64,000 nucleotides of DNA from Lutimonas vermicola (GCF_038433205.1 NZ_JBCDNA010000001.1:62001-126000), one strand, 5' to 3'. Counted from the first letter of the stretch, positions 34,017 to 43,411 are shown. The notes: a model not told the origin generated them from the letters alone. Made by a program: numbers and translations.

Positions 34017-35255
34017 TTAGTTGATATAAATACTCGTTAAATACCAAATACTAAAAAAAACTAAAAATAGAATTCCCAGGTAACTCAGTAAACTCAAATA
34101 CCGGGAAGGGCGATCATTTTCAGGCATATACTTTCCTTTTACAAGGGTAAAATTGGCAATGGCATAAAATGGAGCTGTCAGAAAAGACAGAATGGTCGCT
34201 ATCTTTACAAAAGTGATCATGCTTGTTTTGAAATAACTCAATATGGTCATGGTGCCTAAAGAAAGGATGATGATCCAGATCAAATAAAAATTTCTGTTCT
34301 TTCTCCCGGTGAGAAGTTCAGTGCTCCTTGCCATTGCTCTCGGGGAGGCGTCCAATGTAGTCAGCGTTGTGCTAAACATGGTTGTAAAAGCCGCAATTCC
34401 GATAAAAACAGCTGCTCCCTTTCCTAGGTTACTCGTATAAAGACTGATAAGTTGCTGGGCAAAAGCACTTGCTCCGGGTCTGATTTCTTCAGAAGAATGG
34501 AACATCACCAAGGCACCGAGTGCCATAAAGCATATGCCTAAAAACACCGTCGTGATATAACCGATATTAAAATCGGCAAGAGAATTTTTCTTGCCTATTT
34601 TTTTTACCGACACTTTATTCTTTTCTAGTGTCCAGAGCGAATGCCAGGTTGAGATATCAAGTGGAGCAGGCATCCAGCCGAGAAAAGCTATAAGAAAGGC
34701 AATCTCAGTTGCCCCTTGAGGGATTTCGGGCAACACTGAATACGAAAACTCTGTTTTGAAAGCTGCAATGCATACTGCTATGACTGAGCTAAGCGCCAGA
34801 ATCGAAATAATCACCTTCATGGCACGGTCGAGTACCTTGTATTTTCCCAACAGCAAAATTACAAGGATAAGCAATGTGATAATCAAACTCCAAAGCGTTA
34901 GGTTTGAAGTAATTCCAAAAAGATTATGTGCCAAACCGGCAGTAACGATGGTCACCGCCGCCTGAATCGTAAACATGGTTAAAAACGTAAGAATAAAATA
35001 TGTGACGAGTACCCAGTTCCCAAGCTTTTGGTATCCGTCAATAAGGCTTTCACCCGTTGCCGTGGCATATCGGGGTCCGTATTGAAAAAAAGGATACTTA
35101 AACAGGTTCACTAAAAGCAGGGCCCAAAGTAATCCAAATCCAAAGTCGGCACCCGCCCTGGTAGACTGCACTAAATGCGAAACCCCGATGGCGGCACCCG
35201 CAAAAATCAATCCGGGACCAAGGTTTTTAATAATGTTGGTCAGCTTGCGATTCAT
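34017..35255 (-). CDS. Divergent Nramp-family transporter
   Basis: The 412-residue protein has about 11 membrane segments and the Nramp fold by general pattern (GPGLIFAGAAIG, then GLLWALLLVNLFKYPFFQYG and ATGESLIDGY). The metal-binding DPGN of the first segment is replaced by GVSH, and the MPH motif of the sixth by MPAP. The canonical ligands of Mn/Fe Nramps are therefore missing. The substrate is unknown; another divalent ion or a non-metal solute is possible. It starts 12 bp after the ECF sigma gene and is probably cotranscribed with it. Confidence 0.8.
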   Translation of the reverse strand: MNRKLTNIIKNLGPGLIFAGAAIGVSHLVQSTRAGADFGFGLLWALLLVNLFKYPFFQYGPRYATATGESLIDGYQKLGNWVLVTYFILTFLTMFTIQAAVTIVTAGLAHNLFGITSNLTLWSLIITLLILVILLLGKYKVLDRAMKVIISILALSSVIAVCIAAFKTEFSYSVLPEIPQGATEIAFLIAFLGWMPAPLDISTWHSLWTLEKNKVSVKKIGKKNSLADFNIGYITTVFLGICFMALGALVMFHSSEEIRPGASAFAQQLISLYTSNLGKGAAVFIGIAAFTTMFSTTLTTLDASPRAMARSTELLTGRKNRNFYLIWIIILSLGTMTILSYFKTSMITFVKIATILSFLTAPFYAIANFTLVKGKYMPENDRPSRYLSLLSYLGILFLVFFSIWYLTSIYIN

Positions 35256-35267
35256 GGAAAATAATAT

Positions 35268-35822
35268 TTATTTACCAGTTATGATCTCTGCCAGTAGTTT
35301 TTTGGCTCTCAAAAGCTTAACTTTTATATTATTCATGGGTTCATCCAGTTGAGCGGCCATTTCTTTATAACTCAATTCTTGAAAATACCTGAGATTGATC
35401 ACTTCCTGATAGTGAGGTTTGAGCTGCAGGATATAGGCTTTTAATTGGGCTAAATTCTGCTCTTGAATAAGTTTGTCAGATGGGCTTGGGTCTTCGTCAA
35501 CAATCCTATGAAGTTCAACAGGGTTCTTATTGATTGAAATGGTTTCCGCTTTCTTTTTCCTGAGATGATCAACATACAGATTGCTGGAAATGGTATAGAG
35601 CCATGTATTGAATTGATAATTTTCGTCAAAGCTTTCAATTTTATCAAAGGCCTTGGCAAAGGCCTTGATGGTAATATCTTCGGCCTCGTCCTCATTTTGG
35701 CATTTGTTCAGTTGAAAATGATAAACATCCTTCCAGTAAATATTCAAAAGATCGTTAAAGGCCTTTTGGTCACCTTTCTTGGCCTGAACAATTAATAAAC
35801 TGATGTCTTTGTTGTCGCTCAT
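35268..35822 (-). CDS. RNA polymerase ECF-type sigma factor
   Basis: The 184-residue sigma-70-family protein has a region 2 (about 25-95, with YHFQLNKCQNEDEAEDITIKA) and a region 4 helix-turn-helix (about 120-175, EVINLRYFQELSYKEMAAQL), and no region 1.1 or 3. No anti-sigma gene is adjacent; the downstream gene is the Nramp-like transporter. The signal and regulon are unknown. Confidence 0.9.
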   Translation of the reverse strand: MSDNKDISLLIVQAKKGDQKAFNDLLNIYWKDVYHFQLNKCQNEDEAEDITIKAFAKAFDKIESFDENYQFNTWLYTISSNLYVDHLRKKKAETISINKNPVELHRIVDEDPSPSDKLIQEQNLAQLKAYILQLKPHYQEVINLRYFQELSYKEMAAQLDEPMNNIKVKLLRAKKLLAEIITGK

Positions 35823-35829
35823 GTACGGT

Positions 35830-36933
35830 TTACCAATATTTAGGGGGAGAAATTATATTCTTTAAAAAAATATATAACTGCATAAATATAGTTGAAATTT
35901 CATATAACGGACCTAAAGCTATTAAATCTTTTTCATTTAACCTGGTAGCCGCTTTATTCAAAGTAATATACCAAAAGAGAAATCTTATAAAAAAAAGAGG
36001 GATGATAACATAAAGATATGTGTTCAAAAGCACTGCTGCAATAGCCAAGACATAAAAGGATAGCTGTGACACATAAAACAAGCCCAGTGAGAATTTTGTT
36101 TTAATGTTGTAGTGACCCGACGTTGTAATATGCCTCCTTTTTTGCCTGATCCATTCGAAGAGCTTCTTTTGAGGCACGGATATTGTAAAGGAATCCATAT
36201 GATCGCAAATAGCCACGTTTTCGCCGTTGGTCACCTGAGAAACAAAAAGATCATCGTCACCGGACTTCACATCTATATGATCAGCGAACCCTCCTGCTTC
36301 CAGGAAGGTCTTTTTTTTATAGGCCATATTTCTGCCGACTCCCATATAGGCTTTTCCGTCGATTGCATAGGAAAAATATTGAATGGCGGTCAATAAAGTC
36401 TCGAATCGAATTAGTTTGTTCAACACCGAACGGTCAATTTTATCATATGCGCCATAGCCTAATACGACAGATGATTTTTCTGTAAAAGGGGCCATCATTT
36501 TATCGATCCATTTTCGGCTTACAGGTTTGCAATCAGCATCTGTCAGAAGGATATAATCATAGCGAGCCGCCAGAATTCCCTTGGTCAAAGCCAGCTTTTT
36601 GCCTTTTGATTTTTTTTGAGAAATGTGAATGACCTCCATCTCGAAATTCGAATCCTTATGTGCCTGTTTAAAGCTGAGGATTTCACTGAGCGTACTGTCT
36701 GATGAGCCATCATCAACCACTATGATCTGATAGTTTGAAAATTCCTGTTGGGCCAGGGCAGGAAGCAAAACTTTTACATTATCTGCTTCATTTTTGGCAC
36801 AGACAACAATGCTTACTTCAAAAACAGATGGTTTATTTTCACTTTGTTTATACGAAGTATATTTCCTGAAAAGGAAGAGGTAGAAATAGGTTTGAATTAA
36901 AAAAGTGACACAAAATGTGATCAGCAAAAACAT
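35830..36933 (-). CDS. Family 2 glycosyltransferase, membrane-associated
   Basis: The 367-residue protein has an N-terminal membrane segment and a GT-A catalytic domain with VVDDGSSDST, the metal-binding TDADC, the acceptor-site region with GDDDL, and RQKRRH in the place of QxxRW. Two or three C-terminal membrane segments follow. Probably a processive-type or lipid-linked sugar transferase. It lies directly upstream of the sigma gene (7 bp), so it may be in the same transcript. Substrate unknown. Confidence 0.85.
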   Translation of the reverse strand: MFLLITFCVTFLIQTYFYLFLFRKYTSYKQSENKPSVFEVSIVVCAKNEADNVKVLLPALAQQEFSNYQIIVVDDGSSDSTLSEILSFKQAHKDSNFEMEVIHISQKKSKGKKLALTKGILAARYDYILLTDADCKPVSRKWIDKMMAPFTEKSSVVLGYGAYDKIDRSVLNKLIRFETLLTAIQYFSYAIDGKAYMGVGRNMAYKKKTFLEAGGFADHIDVKSGDDDLFVSQVTNGENVAICDHMDSFTISVPQKKLFEWIRQKRRHITTSGHYNIKTKFSLGLFYVSQLSFYVLAIAAVLLNTYLYVIIPLFFIRFLFWYITLNKAATRLNEKDLIALGPLYEISTIFMQLYIFLKNIISPPKYW

Positions 36934-36939
36934 TATGCC

Positions 36940-37161
36940 TTAGGAAATATTTTTGGTACCAAGCTCAGTTTCCTGATTGTCAAGATTGGTTTTGCAGCTT
37001 CCTTCTTTGCCACAGCCACAGGTAATTCCTTCAGCCTTGAGTCTTACATTACTTCCGGCACAGGTGCCATCAAATTCACCGTTTTTTTTCCCCCAGATCT
37101 TTATGGCGATACCGGCAAATCCGAGGCCCAATAAAACAATACTTAAGAAGAGTAATTTCAT
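36940..37161 (-). CDS. Small membrane protein with cysteine-rich tail (NqrM-like)
   Basis: The protein is 73 residues from the ATG at 37161. A longer reading from a TTG at 37182 is rejected because its codons overlap a TAATTTTG promoter element. It has one membrane segment (about 2-22), then CAGSN and CGCGKEGSC cysteine motifs resembling those of NqrM (DUF539), the factor that delivers iron to Na+-NQR. No nqr genes are nearby. An NqrM-like function is a guess; a metal-binding role is plausible. Confidence 0.6.
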   Translation of the reverse strand: MKLLFLSIVLLGLGFAGIAIKIWGKKNGEFDGTCAGSNVRLKAEGITCGCGKEGSCKTNLDNQETELGTKNIS

Positions 37162-37179
37162 TTGTAATAAATTATGCCG

Positions 37180-37187
37180 CAAAATTA
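37180..37187 (-). promoter_or_regulatory. Putative -7 element of the glycosyltransferase-sigma-Nramp transcript
   Basis: TAATTTTG on the minus strand, about 19 bp before the ATG of the small cysteine-rich gene that heads the closely spaced run 37161-34017. Confidence 0.55.
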
Positions 37188-37243
37188 ATGATTTATTCTG
37201 CGACCTAAAAACAATTCGAGACTTTTGTGATCTGTTTCTCAGG

Positions 37244-38020
37244 TCAGGATGGCTTCTTTAGCAATCGCTGAAGAAATAAATCAGTATCTTGTTTAAAGGC
37301 ATCCAAACTAAAACTCTTATCCGATTTGCATTTTTGCTTTAAGGCTTTCATGTCGTAATCCCATTGATTGCCATCAAAATAGCACAGGCCTTTAAAATCC
37401 CTCACTTTGTAGAGAGATTTTTCCCCATAACAGGTTCCCAGATATACATAGTTCAACTTTTGCTCAAATGCCCATTTAATAACACTGTACATCATCCATT
37501 TGCCCAGGGCATAAGCATGGAGGTCAAGGTCAAAAAAGGCGAACCAATAATGCAGACTTCCTTGTTCTATAATGCTAATGACGTACCCGACTGTCTGCTG
37601 GTCAATTTTAAACTTAAAGATATGACTGATGCTTGGTGATTGCATGATATAGTCAAGTCTTTCTCTGCTTAAAGGCTCACTGAATCTTTTACCGGCAAAA
37701 TCAAGGCAGTATGATTTAAATTCAGGATCATTTACATTAAAATCATCGATGGGTAAAACCTCAAATGAAGGCCGTAAAGTTTCAATTTTTCTCTCCACCC
37801 GGCGGTTTTCAGACGATTCCTTAAAAACCGAAAGATCAACCCTTAAACTTCTGGCCAAATAAAAAGTTTCTGCTTTCAGGTGTACATCGTTCGAATATGG
37901 TAAAAAGCCCAGCGCATAGATCTCAGGTAACTCACCTGGATCTTCTTTAATGCAATAGGTGGCGTAATTGAAAGTATAGGTTTTGTAATCAACGAAACTT
38001 TCTGATCTGAATATTTTCAT
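37244..38020 (-). CDS. ATE/Bpt-like aminoacyl-tRNA-protein transferase domain protein
   Basis: The 258-residue protein has a C-terminal GNAT-like domain that resembles arginyl/leucyl-tRNA-protein transferases, with HYWFAFFDLDLHAYALGKWM and YVYLGTCYGEKSLYKVRDF. Known members add an amino acid to proteins with exposed acidic N-termini. The N-terminal part (YCIKEDPGELPEIYALGFLP) fits only loosely. Whether it is active on tRNA or is another acyltransferase is open. It sits next to the EF-G paralogue but a terminator separates them. Confidence 0.6.
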   Translation of the reverse strand: MKIFRSESFVDYKTYTFNYATYCIKEDPGELPEIYALGFLPYSNDVHLKAETFYLARSLRVDLSVFKESSENRRVERKIETLRPSFEVLPIDDFNVNDPEFKSYCLDFAGKRFSEPLSRERLDYIMQSPSISHIFKFKIDQQTVGYVISIIEQGSLHYWFAFFDLDLHAYALGKWMMYSVIKWAFEQKLNYVYLGTCYGEKSLYKVRDFKGLCYFDGNQWDYDMKALKQKCKSDKSFSLDAFKQDTDLFLQRLLKKPS

Positions 38021-38043
38021 AGGCTGCTTTGGTCAATAAAAAA

Positions 38044-38071
38044 ACCCATCAAAATTGGTTTTTTGATGGGT
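38044..38071 (-). terminator. Terminator of the EF-G gene
   Basis: ACCCATCAAAA and TTTTGATGGGT make perfect 11-bp arms, 19 bases past the EF-G stop, with flanking A/T tracts. Confidence 0.85.
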
Positions 38072-38089
38072 AAAAATAGCATTTTTTAT

Positions 38090-40195
38090 CTAAGATTCCT
38101 GTAACAGTTCACTTTGAACATTTGAAGGAACCGCTTCAAACGATGCAAAATTAGTTTTAAAAGTAGCCCGACCCTGAGTTTGTGACCTTAGACTGGTCGA
38201 ATACTTATACATTTCTGCTTCAGGTACTTTCGCTTTTATGATCTGGTGCTTACCATCACTGTCCATTCCCATGATAATTGATCGTCTTGATTGCAGATCT
38301 GTCATGACATTACCCAATAACTCTTCGGGAACTTTAACTTCAAGATCAAGAATAGGTTCTAAAAGCTTGGGTTTGGCATCCAGAAATGCCGCCTTAAATG
38401 CATGTGCTCCTGCAATTTTAAAGGATATGTCATTCGAATCAACGGAGTGCATTTTTCCGTCAAAAACCATTACCCTTATATCTCTTGCATAAGAACCGGT
38501 CAAAGGGCCTTCTTCCATTACTTCGAGAATTCCTTTCATAATGGCAGGTAAATAACGGGTATCAATAACACCTCCGGTAATGCAATTATAGAATACAAGT
38601 TTACCTCCCCATTTCAGATCTATTTCTTCTTTTCCTCTGATATTGAATCCTTCCGGTTCTTCTATACCCTCATACCAGGGCTCTATTTTTAAATGAACCT
38701 CTCCAAACTGTCCTGAACCGCCCGATTGCTTCTTATGCTTATAGCTTTGCGTCGCAGCCCGTTGAATGGTTTCTCTGTAAGCCACACGAGGCTGGCTGAA
38801 AGATGCTTTAATGCCATAGACGTTTTTGAGCGTCCAATCGATAGTTGCCAGGTGCAATTCACCTTGGCAGGAAAGGATCTGCTGCTTTAATTCATTAGAA
38901 AATTTTATCACCACGGTGGGATCCTGGCTGTGGATTTTTTTAAGGACCTCATTTAGTTTTTCTTCATCTTTTTTATTTTCGGCCTCAACCGCTTTTCTGA
39001 TTCTGGGTTGCGGGAAAATAATTGGTTTTATGGTAATCTGCTTGTTTGGTGAGCTTAAGGTATCGTTGGTTTCGGTATATTTAAGCTTTAAAGTGGCTCC
39101 AATATCCCCGGCAGTGAGCTTTTCAACGGGATGTCTTTTTTTGCCATCCATGATAAACAACTGGTTTAAACTCTCCATTTCACCATTTCTGGAGTTTTTC
39201 AGCCTGTCATTTTGTTTTATCTCGCCAGATTTTACTTTAAAAAAAGTAATCTGTCCTAAATTAGGTTCGTGGAATGTTTTAAAAATAAAAAGGGCCGTGG
39301 GTTGATCCGCTTTACAAAAAACTTCATTGCCCTCTAAACTTTGTTCCGGTTTTAGATCTGCAGCGGCAGGGGCAACGTTGTCAATAAAGCCCATTAGCCT
39401 TCCGGTGCCCATATCATTCAAGGCAGAAACACAGAATACGGGGAACAACTCATGGTTCAGCATCCCTTTTTGAATGCCTTTTCTCATTTCATCTTCATTT
39501 AATGTGCCTTTATCAAAATAAAGTTCCATTAATTCTTCATCGTTTTCGGCGGCTTTTTCAACCAACTCATTGTGTAAATGGTCAGCCATTTCTTTTTCTG
39601 AGTCAGGAATCTCAAGCTTTTCGGGCTTACCACCTTCAGGTTTAAATTTATATACTTTCATTTTTAGCACATCGGCGATACACTGGGCGCCATCCAGCAC
39701 TATGGGATATTGAATTTTAACAGCATTGTTTCCAACCAAATTTACAATACTGTTATAACTATTGTCAAAATTCGCCTGAGGATGGTCGATCTGATTGATG
39801 ACGAATAAGGTTGGACGGCTAAATTTATTGATGTATTGCCAAATAATTTCGGTACCCACTTCAACCCCTTGCTGCGCATTGATGACGGTTACAAGAGAAT
39901 CTGCAACTCTCATGGTCGAGGCAATCTCCCCGATAAAATCATCCAGGCCCGGCGTGTCAATGATATTGATCTTATAGTTTCTCCATTCAGTATGAAGTGG
40001 CGTGGCAAATATTGAAGTTTCCCTTTCCTGTTCTATTTGATGATAATCGGCAACGGTATTTTTGTCTTCCACAGTTCCGCGTCGATTGATCAATCCGGCT
40101 TCAAAGAGCATAGTTTCGGCAAGTGTGGTCTTGCCGCTATTATGGGCGCCAACAAATGCAACATTTTTGATGTGTTTTTCGTCATATATTTTCAT
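38090..40195 (-). CDS. Elongation factor G-like GTPase (EF-G paralogue)
   Basis: The 701-residue protein has the five EF-G domains. The GTPase motifs are GAHNSGKTT (P-loop), DTPGLDDF (G3) and NQID (G4). Canonical fusA has GHIDAGKTT and NKMD, so this is the divergent EF-G-2 type, not the housekeeping fusA. Domain IV (QSGGSGQFGEVHLKI) is present. No ribosomal-protein genes adjoin it, which also argues for a paralogue. Such proteins may act in recycling or as spare translocases; the role here is unknown. Confidence 0.88.
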   Translation of the reverse strand: MKIYDEKHIKNVAFVGAHNSGKTTLAETMLFEAGLINRRGTVEDKNTVADYHQIEQERETSIFATPLHTEWRNYKINIIDTPGLDDFIGEIASTMRVADSLVTVINAQQGVEVGTEIIWQYINKFSRPTLFVINQIDHPQANFDNSYNSIVNLVGNNAVKIQYPIVLDGAQCIADVLKMKVYKFKPEGGKPEKLEIPDSEKEMADHLHNELVEKAAENDEELMELYFDKGTLNEDEMRKGIQKGMLNHELFPVFCVSALNDMGTGRLMGFIDNVAPAAADLKPEQSLEGNEVFCKADQPTALFIFKTFHEPNLGQITFFKVKSGEIKQNDRLKNSRNGEMESLNQLFIMDGKKRHPVEKLTAGDIGATLKLKYTETNDTLSSPNKQITIKPIIFPQPRIRKAVEAENKKDEEKLNEVLKKIHSQDPTVVIKFSNELKQQILSCQGELHLATIDWTLKNVYGIKASFSQPRVAYRETIQRAATQSYKHKKQSGGSGQFGEVHLKIEPWYEGIEEPEGFNIRGKEEIDLKWGGKLVFYNCITGGVIDTRYLPAIMKGILEVMEEGPLTGSYARDIRVMVFDGKMHSVDSNDISFKIAGAHAFKAAFLDAKPKLLEPILDLEVKVPEELLGNVMTDLQSRRSIIMGMDSDGKHQIIKAKVPEAEMYKYSTSLRSQTQGRATFKTNFASFEAVPSNVQSELLQES

Positions 40196-40356
40196 GTAAA
40201 TTGTCTTTAAATGTTCTCTCGTATAAAGTTAAGAAAATATATGACACTTATTTTATGACTTATGTTAGTCTTCAATAAATTTAATAGATTGATGCAGGGA
40301 GCAGGTTTTGATCTGATAAGGATCTAAGATCTCAAAACAGATGTATTTTATTTGAG

Positions 40357-41361
40357 CTACAGGATGTTTACTTCCATTTCAAGATTGATCTCAAATTTTT
40401 TCTTGACCGACTGCTGAATATTTTTTGCAAGAGACAACAGTTGCTCGCCTGTTGCATTTTTGTAATTTACCAGTACAAGTGCCTGATTTTTATGAACACC
40501 TGCATCACCAAATCGCATTCCTTTATACCCGCATTTCTCCACAAGCCATCCCGCGGGAATTTTGATCTCTTCTTTAGATACTATATAATGCGGTATTTCA
40601 GGGAACTGAGTCTGTAATTTTAAAAAATGACTTTTTGGGATCACCGGGTTTTTGAAAAAACTTCCACTGTTGCCAATTTCTTTTGGATCGGGCAGTTTAG
40701 ACCTTCTGATGGCGATAACGGCCTCAGAAATATCCTGAATCGTCGGGTCGTTTACTCCCTGAAGTTTTAGTTGGTCCTTGATCGCTCCGTAACCATCATT
40801 AATTGTATGATTTTTAGCGGAAAGCTGAAAAGTTACACTGACAATGATGAACTCACCTTTCAACCGGTTTTTAAAAACAGATTCCCTGTAGCCAAATGCA
40901 CAATCTTCACTTCTAAATGTTTTTATCTTTCCGCTGCTGATTTCCAAGGCTTCAAGAGAATCAAAACAATCTTTAATCTCTACCCCGTATGCTCCTATAT
41001 TTTGCATGGGAGAAGTACCTACATTTCCGGGAATCAGGGAAAGGTTTTCTAAACCTCCAAAATCGTGAGACAGGCACCATAAAACAAATTCATGCCAGTT
41101 TTCTCCTGCCTGGCATTTTACCCAAACCTTGTCTTCTTTTTTGTCAACCAATTCTATACCCTTGGTATTAAGATGAATAACAGGATTGTCAATGTCCTGA
41201 GTGAGCAAAATATTGCTGCCTCCACTTAAAACAAAAAGGTTTTTGTGCTTAGACACTATGTCAAGCAGTTGATCTAAGGAATTTACTTCAGCAAATTTTT
41301 TGGCTTTGGCATCAATGCCAAAAGTGTTGAAGGCCCTAAGTGATACGTTTTTCCGAAACAT
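40357..41361 (-). CDS. murB: UDP-N-acetylenolpyruvoylglucosamine reductase
   Basis: The 334-residue FAD enzyme completes UDP-MurNAc synthesis for peptidoglycan. Visible are the FAD loop LSGGSNILL, the GLENLSLIPGNVGTSPMQNIGA region, YRESVFK, and GNSGSFFKNP with the catalytic Ser. It is of the longer type I class. Its ATG shares one base with the stop of the upstream aminotransferase gene (TAATG), so the two are translationally coupled. Confidence 0.95.
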   Translation of the reverse strand: MFRKNVSLRAFNTFGIDAKAKKFAEVNSLDQLLDIVSKHKNLFVLSGGSNILLTQDIDNPVIHLNTKGIELVDKKEDKVWVKCQAGENWHEFVLWCLSHDFGGLENLSLIPGNVGTSPMQNIGAYGVEIKDCFDSLEALEISSGKIKTFRSEDCAFGYRESVFKNRLKGEFIIVSVTFQLSAKNHTINDGYGAIKDQLKLQGVNDPTIQDISEAVIAIRRSKLPDPKEIGNSGSFFKNPVIPKSHFLKLQTQFPEIPHYIVSKEEIKIPAGWLVEKCGYKGMRFGDAGVHKNQALVLVNYKNATGEQLLSLAKNIQQSVKKKFEINLEMEVNIL

Positions 41362-42551
41362 TAATCTGGGTATTGTTCCAATGCAAGTTTAAGTAATTCA
41401 ACCGAGCGAATCAAACTTTCCTTTTTCAGTACATAGGCAATCCTGATTTGATTTTTTCCCGAACCTTCAGTAGAGTAAAATCCGCTCGCCGGGGCAACCA
41501 TGACGGTTTCATTTTGATCGCTGAAACTTTCAAGCATCCACTGGGCAAAATGATCTGCATCTTTAACGGGTAACTCTGCAATGCAATAAAATGCACCTTT
41601 TGGTTTTGATACTTTTAATCCCTCTATTTTTTTCAAGGCGTTGATCAATATCATTCTTCTTTCATCGTATTCTTCAATAACCGCGTCAAAATATTCCTTG
41701 GGAGTTTCAAGAGCAGCTTCACTGGCAAGAAGGGCGTAGGTTGGTGAACTAAGCCTCGCCTGAGCATACTTCAGAGCTGTTTGAATCAGTTCCTTGTTTT
41801 TTGAGACGATACAGCCAATACGGGCGCCACACATACTATAACGTTTAGAAACCGAATCTATGACAATCCCATGTTCGTCCAAACCATCCAGGCTCAGGAT
41901 GGAATGGTGCTGAATTCCTTCATATACAAATTCACGATATACCTCATCGGCGATGAGGAACAGGTCATGTTTAACCGCAAGATCCCTCAGCTTTTTCAAT
42001 TCTTCCTTTGAATACAGGTAACCGGTCGGATTTCCGGGATTACAGATCAGAATGGCTTTTGTTTTTTCTGAAATCAGTTTTTCAAAGCCATCAATGGCCG
42101 GCAGGGCAAAGTCATTGTCTATTGTTGAGACGATGGGTACAACCTTAATGCCATTGGCTACCGAAAAACCGTTATAATTGGCATAGAAGGGCTCCGGGAT
42201 AATGATCTCATCACCAAAATCAGTGATACTGCCCAGTGCAAAGAGAAGGGCTTCGGACCCTCCGGTTGTTACTACGATATCATGCTCATTGACATCAATG
42301 TTATGCTCCCTGTAATACTTGCTCAATTTTTTCCTGTAGGTTTCAGATCCTTCACTACGAGCGTAAGACAGTACTTTGATATCATTTTCCCTTACTGCTT
42401 TTAACGCAGCTTCGGGGGTTTCTATATCAGGCTGTCCTATATTGAGGTGGTATACATTAATGCCCCTTTTTTTTGCTTCTTCGGCATAGGGCACTAGTTT
42501 TCTTATGGGTGATTCAGGCATTTGCTGCCCTTTTAAAGATATTTTCGGCAT
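41361..42551 (-). CDS. Class I/II PLP aminotransferase
   Basis: The 396-residue fold-type I enzyme shows NPGNPTG, ADEVYREF and the PLP lysine in SVSKRYSMCGARIG. It resembles aspartate and aromatic aminotransferases of Bacteroidota. The exact amino donor cannot be read off. It is coupled with murB, which may be accidental. It ends at a conserved RIAYVLK region, so it is complete. Confidence 0.9.
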   Translation of the reverse strand: MPKISLKGQQMPESPIRKLVPYAEEAKKRGINVYHLNIGQPDIETPEAALKAVRENDIKVLSYARSEGSETYRKKLSKYYREHNIDVNEHDIVVTTGGSEALLFALGSITDFGDEIIIPEPFYANYNGFSVANGIKVVPIVSTIDNDFALPAIDGFEKLISEKTKAILICNPGNPTGYLYSKEELKKLRDLAVKHDLFLIADEVYREFVYEGIQHHSILSLDGLDEHGIVIDSVSKRYSMCGARIGCIVSKNKELIQTALKYAQARLSSPTYALLASEAALETPKEYFDAVIEEYDERRMILINALKKIEGLKVSKPKGAFYCIAELPVKDADHFAQWMLESFSDQNETVMVAPASGFYSTEGSGKNQIRIAYVLKKESLIRSVELLKLALEQYPD

Positions 42552-42677
42552 TATGTAGAGATGTTGAATTTGTTTGCAAAATTGCGAAATATTATTTACT
42601 TTTTCCTCTTTAGTATAGCTTTTTTGAAAGATAATTAGTATCTTTATATATATAATTTAATCTTAAATATAGCTATT

Positions 42678-43034
42678 ATGTCAAGTGATTCAAAATTGTT
42701 GTTAGGGCTCATTTTAGGAGCAGCAACTGGTGCGGTGGCAGGCTTGCTTCTCGCTCCGGCTTCAGGAAAAGAAACCAGAGATAATCTCTCTGCAAAAGCA
42801 GGAGAATTAAAGCATGACCTGGACAAAAAAATCAATGAATTGTCAAAAAAAATCAAAGAATTGGATGACGAATCATTGAGTTATTTTAAAGAAAAATTCA
42901 GCGACATTAAAGATTCCATGAAGGAAAAATTTGATACTGTTTCTGAAAAAGTGAAAGATCTTGAAAAAGAACTTTCAGCTAAAATCGAATCTATGAAAAA
43001 GGAGTCCAAAACAATGGAAACCCATTCTAATTGA
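42678..43034 (+). CDS. YtxH domain protein
   Basis: The 118-residue protein has one glycine/alanine-rich membrane segment (about 7-28, LLLGLILGAATGAVAGLLLAP) followed by a long charged amphipathic helix rich in Lys and Glu. This is the YtxH (general-stress protein) pattern. It is the first gene of a three-gene stretch with a holin-like and an unknown protein, an order common in Bacteroidota and probably stress-related. Function unknown. Confidence 0.85.
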   Translation: MSSDSKLLLGLILGAATGAVAGLLLAPASGKETRDNLSAKAGELKHDLDKKINELSKKIKELDDESLSYFKEKFSDIKDSMKEKFDTVSEKVKDLEKELSAKIESMKKESKTMETHSN

Positions 43035-43060
43035 TTCTTGCAGAACATTGAAACAGGCTA

Positions 43061-43411
43061 ATGATAGATTTGGTTAAAAAATATGTTGAAAACAGAATTC
43101 AACTTGTTAAGTTTAATTTTATTGGCGCCATAGCTAATGTAGCAGCGGGGATGGTGAGTTCCTTCTTATTATTGATCATGGGCATTTTAATTTTGCTCAT
43201 GTTCAGTATTGCTTTGGCTTTTTGGTTGGCTACTTTCTTTGAGAGTGAAATAATTGGTTTCGCTTTGGTAGGGATAATTTACTTCGTTCTTCTGTTAATT
43301 TACACCTCATTTGCCAAGGATAAAGTTGAATTGAAGATCAAAGATAGAATCGTGGAGATGGCGCTTAAAGATGAAGATGATTTTAACGAATCCATTCAAT
43401 ATGATGAGTAA
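43061..43411 (+). CDS. Phage-holin-like membrane protein (putative holin-X family)
   Basis: The 116-residue protein has two membrane segments (about 20-45 and 55-80) between charged ends. It fits the holin-like / DUF1469 superfamily that accompanies YtxH genes. No phage genes are present and the neighbours are cellular, so it is not a lysis protein; a role in envelope stress is the more likely reading. Its stop overlaps the next start. Confidence 0.75.
   Translation: MIDLVKKYVENRIQLVKFNFIGAIANVAAGMVSSFLLLIMGILILLMFSIALAFWLATFFESEIIGFALVGIIYFVLLLIYTSFAKDKVELKIKDRIVEMALKDEDDFNESIQYDE

Noticed and set aside
43061..43411. Holin-like gene as evidence of prophage
   Set aside because: No endolysin, portal, tail or integrase genes are nearby; the YtxH neighbour marks it as a cellular gene.
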